The position numbers and the translations under genes are program-made. Under the pieces are notes generated by a model. The model worked only from the letters and a program-made list of their open reading frames with translations. It searched no databases and had not been told where the DNA came from. Positions 60,731-64,000 of a stretch of 64,000 nt of DNA are shown piece after piece. The DNA comes from Thalassolituus sp. UBA1087 (GTDB lineage Bacteria > Pseudomonadota > Gammaproteobacteria > Pseudomonadales > Oceanobacteraceae), in contig DCCG01000016.1 of the NCBI GenBank assembly GCA_002314145.1, positions 26,608 to 90,607 on the forward strand, given 5' to 3'. Each line of letters opens with the position of its first letter. Positions within the stretch are counted from its first letter, which is position 1.

Positions 60731-60764
60731 AGCCCTGCGCGCAATCCGCGCCAGGGCTTTTTTA
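60731..60764 (+). terminator. Rho-independent terminator after the phytase gene
   Basis: AGCCCTG plus CGCG pairs with CGCG plus CAGGGCT around CAATC, followed by TTTTTTATT, 28 bases past the stop. Confidence 0.9.
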
Positions 60765-60865
60765 TTTCAGGCATGTCCTTTTATGTATCTGAATTTTCTC
60801 ATATCTGCACTTCCCTCTGACAAATACCCTGATCAATAGCGATGCCTCAACCGGATGCTTATGCC

Positions 60866-60892
60866 TAAGGTCTGATTGTTCAGACAGGCCTT
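60866..60892 (+). repeat. Inverted repeat in the leader of the DUF3360 gene
   Basis: GTCTGA-TTGT-TCAGAC (60870-60885) is perfect, and TAAGG/CCTTA extend it on the outside with a bulge. No T-run follows, so it is an operator or RNA hairpin rather than a terminator. It lies about 50 bases before the start codon. Confidence 0.5.
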
Positions 60893-60936
60893 AACCCCTA
60901 ATTTCATCCGCCTCAAACGTATTACCTGAGTCATTT

Positions 60937-62409
60937 ATGAACAATAAAAATCACAGTCGTTACGCTTCCGGGCATCAGGCGAAAACACATTTCAGCTCTC
61001 GTACAGATTATCTGATTAATGAATTAAAGATCATGGCACCACGACGCTGGGCCATGAACCTGCCATTCCGGGACTATCGTTTTGAGTTTGAAGACCTGGT
61101 ACCGGCAATGGCCGCTACGATCGGTAAAATCGTGATGGTGGCAGCAGTGGTGGGGGCTTATGCCGGCACACTCGGGTTGTCTCCGGAATTTGTTATTGAA
61201 AACGCGCGCTTTGAAATGCTGATTGCCGCGGTACTTTTTGTCATTCTTATTTCAGGTTTTATAAATCCAACCGCCAACCTGCCGGGGACGCATGGTCCAC
61301 TGATTCCGCTGATTCCATTAATTGTGGCCTCCGGTGGGCATCCGCTGGCCCTGGGTTTATTAATCGGTGTCTTTGGTTTTATTCTCGGCCTGTCCCGTGG
61401 CGGCAGCCTGTTAGCACGCCTGACCAGTAAAGGGGTGTGTGGTGGCCTGCTGATTTATCTGGGTTTTATTGGTGTCAGTGGCCAGATCAAAAAACTGTTC
61501 GCCTGGGCGGAAAGCTTTGATATGGCATATCTGGCGTTTATTGTGATTATCAGCACCATTGTTATGTATGCCTGGCTGGAGCATATCCAGAAGCGCTGGC
61601 TCGCCATTCCATTAGGCTCCGCCATGGCAGCCATCATTGCCTTTACCCTTGGTGCGCCGTTTGAATTTACCACAGCTCCCGGCATTCCGAACCTTAACCC
61701 GGCCTATTGGTGGGGAGAGAATAGCGGCTGGCAACTGGGCTTGCCGGGTATTGAACACTTTATTGCGGTGGCACCATTCGCCGTTCTGTCGGTTGCCATG
61801 TGGTCACCGGACTTTCTCGGACACCGTGTTTTTCAGGAGCTCAGCTACCCGGAAAAAACAGACAAGGTTCTGATGAATATCGACGATACCATGGTTTCAG
61901 CCTCGGCCCGTCAGGCCGTCGGCAGCCTGCTGGGTGGTGGTAATATTGCCTCTTCCTGGGGAACCTATATTGTCCCTGCAGCGATCGCCCTGCGCCCGAT
62001 TCCGGCCGGTGCCATTTTGACCGGTGTTCTGTGCATTATTGCCGCACTCTGGGGTTACCCCATGGATCTGGCTATCTGGCCACCGGTACTGAGCGTTGCC
62101 CTGATCGTCGGCGTTTTTCTGCCATTGCTGGAAGCCGGCATGCAGATGACCCGCGAAGGCAAAACCACGCAATCAGCCGCCATCGTTATTTTTTCATCGG
62201 CGCTGGTTAACCCGGTGTTTGGCTGGTCGCTGACCATGCTGCTGGATAATCTGGGCCTCATCGGCTGTAAAGAACGCGGCAAAGAACTGGGCCACTCAGG
62301 GCGCTGGATTATTCCCGGCATCACCTTTCTGCTGCTGTGCAGCATTATGGCCGCTATCGGGATGTTCCCCGGCGTGCCGGCATTACTGGAATCCTTTCGC
62401 CAGCTTTAA
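60937..62409 (+). CDS. DUF3360 family multi-pass membrane protein (putative anion/solute transporter)
   Basis: A 490-residue protein with about twelve hydrophobic helices, including MVAAVVGAYAGTLGLS, FINPTANLPGTHGPLIPLIP and LGGGNIASSWGTYIVPAAIA. It has the look of the SulP/UraA (7+7 helix) transporter clan, and I place it in DUF3360. The long polar N-terminus, up to about residue 60, makes a later start such as the ATG at 61033 possible. It has its own leader behind the phytase terminator. Position after the phytase suggests uptake of inositol, phosphate or a partly dephosphorylated product; this is inference from linkage. Confidence 0.78.
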   Translation: MNNKNHSRYASGHQAKTHFSSRTDYLINELKIMAPRRWAMNLPFRDYRFEFEDLVPAMAATIGKIVMVAAVVGAYAGTLGLSPEFVIENARFEMLIAAVLFVILISGFINPTANLPGTHGPLIPLIPLIVASGGHPLALGLLIGVFGFILGLSRGGSLLARLTSKGVCGGLLIYLGFIGVSGQIKKLFAWAESFDMAYLAFIVIISTIVMYAWLEHIQKRWLAIPLGSAMAAIIAFTLGAPFEFTTAPGIPNLNPAYWWGENSGWQLGLPGIEHFIAVAPFAVLSVAMWSPDFLGHRVFQELSYPEKTDKVLMNIDDTMVSASARQAVGSLLGGGNIASSWGTYIVPAAIALRPIPAGAILTGVLCIIAALWGYPMDLAIWPPVLSVALIVGVFLPLLEAGMQMTREGKTTQSAAIVIFSSALVNPVFGWSLTMLLDNLGLIGCKERGKELGHSGRWIIPGITFLLLCSIMAAIGMFPGVPALLESFRQL

Positions 62410-62414
62410 CAGCG

Positions 62415-62469
62415 GTCACTGAGCCGGCGATAAACGCAACGCTGTTTAATCCGGCTCAGTGACTTTTTT
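62415..62469 (+). terminator. Terminator after the DUF3360 gene, overlapping the EamA coding end
   Basis: A perfect 13-bp stem GTCACTGAGCCGG / CCGGCTCAGTGAC followed by six T. The right arm lies inside the last codons of the convergent EamA gene (62446-62463). Confidence 0.85.
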
Positions 62470-63393
62470 GCGGTCGCCCCGCAGCGGTAACTTCTGCAGG
62501 CCAAGCCCGGCAATAATAAACAGCAAGCCAACCACGGTTGCCGGCGCAATGGCTTCGCCCAGTAACTGGCTGATAAAAATCAGTGATAAAAACGGGCTGA
62601 GAAAAATCAATGAACTGATGGCCGCCGTACGACGGGTCAGGTTCATTGCCTGTTGCCACAGCAGGAAAGTAATCCCCATTTCAAATACGCCAATATAGAT
62701 GGCGGCCAGCAGGCCCTGCTGTACCTGTGCAAGATGCCACGACGGCCATGGGTCGGTGGCCAGAGCAATCCCCAACAGAACGGGCGTTGCCAGGGTAAAG
62801 CCTCCCCACATAGCAACGGTGCTATCACTGCCCTGGTGACGCTGGCTGTCCCGGGTATTAAGAATCCAGTACAGCGCCCACAACAGCGTACTCAATAACG
62901 CCAGCAGAACGCCGCTGACAGAATCGAAAGCCAGCGCCAGAATATCCCCCCGGGTAGCAATCACCAGCACACCACTATAAGCCAGCAGCAGCGCTGCCAT
63001 ATCCCTTAAACTCAATGAATGGCCAAGCAAAGGAACCGCCAGCAGGCTCATGGTGATGGCCCAGGTATAATTAATGGACTGAGCCTGTTGCGCCGGCAGG
63101 AGGTCGTATGCCTGAAACAGTATCAGGTAATAACAGACAGGATTAATCAGCGCATAACGCAGGCTGCTCAGCCAGTGCCGACGCAGTACTGACGCTGCCT
63201 GGCGCAGCCGGCCGCGGTAAAGCAACAACAGGGTTAACAGCACCCACGAGGTGAATACCGCGATCAGCAACATCCAGCGCGGGGTCAGCCCGGCCAGTGC
63301 AAATTTAAAGGCCGTCGCAACGGTGGACCAGAAGAGTACCGCCAGTAATGCAAAGGCAACGGCGGCCTGTTCGCGATTTAAAGACGCAAAAAT
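62446..63393 (-). CDS. EamA/DMT family exporter, unusual start codon
   Basis: About 315 residues and ten membrane helices in two EamA halves. The first in-frame ATG (63273) would begin inside the first half. The upstream frame encodes the normal EamA N-terminus (AALL-type AVAFALLAVLFWSTVATAFK), so the real start lies further up, but no ATG, GTG or TTG occurs there before the stop. ATT at 63393, with GAGGGGG ten bases before it, is the best candidate; AUU starts are known but rare. The gene begins 5 bases after the GPx stop, so translation may be coupled. Likely exports amino acids or metabolites. Confidence 0.82.
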   Translation of the reverse strand: MFASLNREQAAVAFALLAVLFWSTVATAFKFALAGLTPRWMLLIAVFTSWVLLTLLLLYRGRLRQAASVLRRHWLSSLRYALINPVCYYLILFQAYDLLPAQQAQSINYTWAITMSLLAVPLLGHSLSLRDMAALLLAYSGVLVIATRGDILALAFDSVSGVLLALLSTLLWALYWILNTRDSQRHQGSDSTVAMWGGFTLATPVLLGIALATDPWPSWHLAQVQQGLLAAIYIGVFEMGITFLLWQQAMNLTRRTAAISSLIFLSPFLSLIFISQLLGEAIAPATVVGLLFIIAGLGLQKLPLRGDRKKVTEPD

Positions 63394-63398
63394 AAAGC

Positions 63399-63980
63399 TT
63401 ATTCCCCCTCGTTCAGTAAGGCCTGAATATCCTTGTCATCCGGTATGGTCATACTGGAATTGGAACTGACAATACGCCCTTCGCGGTTAATCAGATATTT
63501 ATAGAAATTCCATTTCGGGGCGACATCCTGACGGGCCACTTCCTGAAACAGAGGATGGGCCTCTTCCCCCTTCACCGGCACCGTGGACAGCATGGTGAAG
63601 GTCACCCCGAAGTTTTCAAAGCAGATGCCGGCGGCTTCTGCTTCATCATCCGCTTCCTGATTAAAGGAGTCCGATGATACGCCAATCACCACCAGCCCCT
63701 GATCCTGATATTTTTCATGAATAGCTTCCAGGTCTTCAAACTGCCCGGTAAACCCACAATGGCTGGCGGTGTTAACCAACAGCACCGGCTGCCCCTGAGT
63801 GACCTCACATAAATCAAGGACTTTACTGCTGTGCAGTTTCTTCATTTTATGCTGGAAAATAGCAGGACAGCCGTCAGCATCGGCCGCTTTAAGCGCAACC
63901 GGTTCGGCGGAACACCCGCTCGCCGCCAGCAGACCGCACAAATTCAGGACAGCAGTGACAGATGTAATCAGTGATCTCAT
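63399..63980 (-). CDS. Secreted glutathione peroxidase-family thiol peroxidase
   Basis: A 193-residue protein with an export signal ending LLAASGCSAEP, which could be a lipobox (ASGC). The GPx fold carries the active Cys in NTASHCGFTGQF, EDLEAIHEKYQDQGLVVIGV and the tryptophan segment PKWNFYKYLI. It uses Cys rather than selenocysteine. It reduces hydroperoxides, most likely in the periplasm or at the outer membrane. An extra segment (DGCPAIFQHKMKKLHS) separates the signal from the domain. It lies directly upstream of the EamA gene. Confidence 0.9.
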   Translation of the reverse strand: MRSLITSVTAVLNLCGLLAASGCSAEPVALKAADADGCPAIFQHKMKKLHSSKVLDLCEVTQGQPVLLVNTASHCGFTGQFEDLEAIHEKYQDQGLVVIGVSSDSFNQEADDEAEAAGICFENFGVTFTMLSTVPVKGEEAHPLFQEVARQDVAPKWNFYKYLINREGRIVSSNSSMTIPDDKDIQALLNEGE

Positions 63981-64000
63981 GGCCGGTTCCTCAGTAAAAG

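Noticed and set aside
60866..60892. Inverted repeat as a terminator for the phytase gene
   Set aside because: No T-run follows, and a much better terminator lies at 60731-60764.
1..64000. CRISPR arrays, insertion sequences, prophage, tRNA or rRNA genes
   Set aside because: No regularly spaced repeats, transposase or integrase genes, attachment sites, or tRNA-like cloverleafs were seen anywhere in the window.

Overview
The window is a stretch of chromosome from a marine-type gammaproteobacterium of the Oceanospirillales/Pseudomonadales kind; a Thalassolituus- or Oceanobacter-like relative is the best guess. The guess rests on gene order: ihfB-rpsA-cmk-tyrA/aroA-hisC-pheA-serC-(wzz)-gyrA followed by mtaD-ubiG-mupP-yciK-GGDEF is the arrangement known from Pseudomonas. 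PHA storage genes, a Cti lipid isomerase and a TonB-receptor/phytase pair add an aquatic flavour. Coding density is high. I see no tRNA, rRNA, insertion sequence, prophage or CRISPR array.

Layout. 1-13 kb (minus strand): lapB (cut by the window edge), lapA, ihfB, rpsA, cmk, then an aromatic/serine amino-acid block (tyrA-aroA fusion, hisC, pheA, serC), a Wzz-type protein and gyrA. 13.3-18.1 kb (plus): mtaD, ubiG, mupP, yciK and a diguanylate cyclase with a sigma-54-like promoter. 18.2-25 kb (minus): rnm-yciO-trpS-trpS-scpA-scpB-rluB, with two different tryptophanyl-tRNA synthetases side by side. 25-30.4 kb: yciB, yciI, an SH3-domain membrane protein, a periplasmic cyclophilin, an AEC transporter and mnmC. 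30.4-35.4 kb (minus): three small proteins, PHA synthase, phasin, a small PHA-linked protein and an MFS carrier. 35.5-45.9 kb: aroC, prmB, a patatin, a DUF4892 protein, a DUF885 lipoprotein, an outer-membrane barrel with an unknown partner, DUF3422 and YihY. 46-47.8 kb: arsC-wrbA-DUF2069 and a small zinc-ribbon protein. 47.9-53.7 kb: a chemoreceptor, a glutathione transferase and cti.

The most distinctive part is 53.7-62.4 kb. An AraC-type regulator and a membrane GGDEF protein with a ruined active site but an intact c-di-GMP I-site form one operon. It is divergent from a TonB-dependent receptor, a double-propeller phytase lipoprotein and a DUF3360 membrane transporter. A textbook PhoB box (two TGTCA half-sites 11 bp apart) lies in the divergent promoter. 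I infer a phosphate-starvation locus for capture and breakdown of phytate, with a possible c-di-GMP input. The window closes with an EamA exporter that lacks a normal start codon and a secreted glutathione peroxidase.

Starts were moved inward from the longest frame where Shine-Dalgarno sites and family alignments required it; several genes use GTG or TTG. All functional calls come from reading motifs by eye, without database searches.
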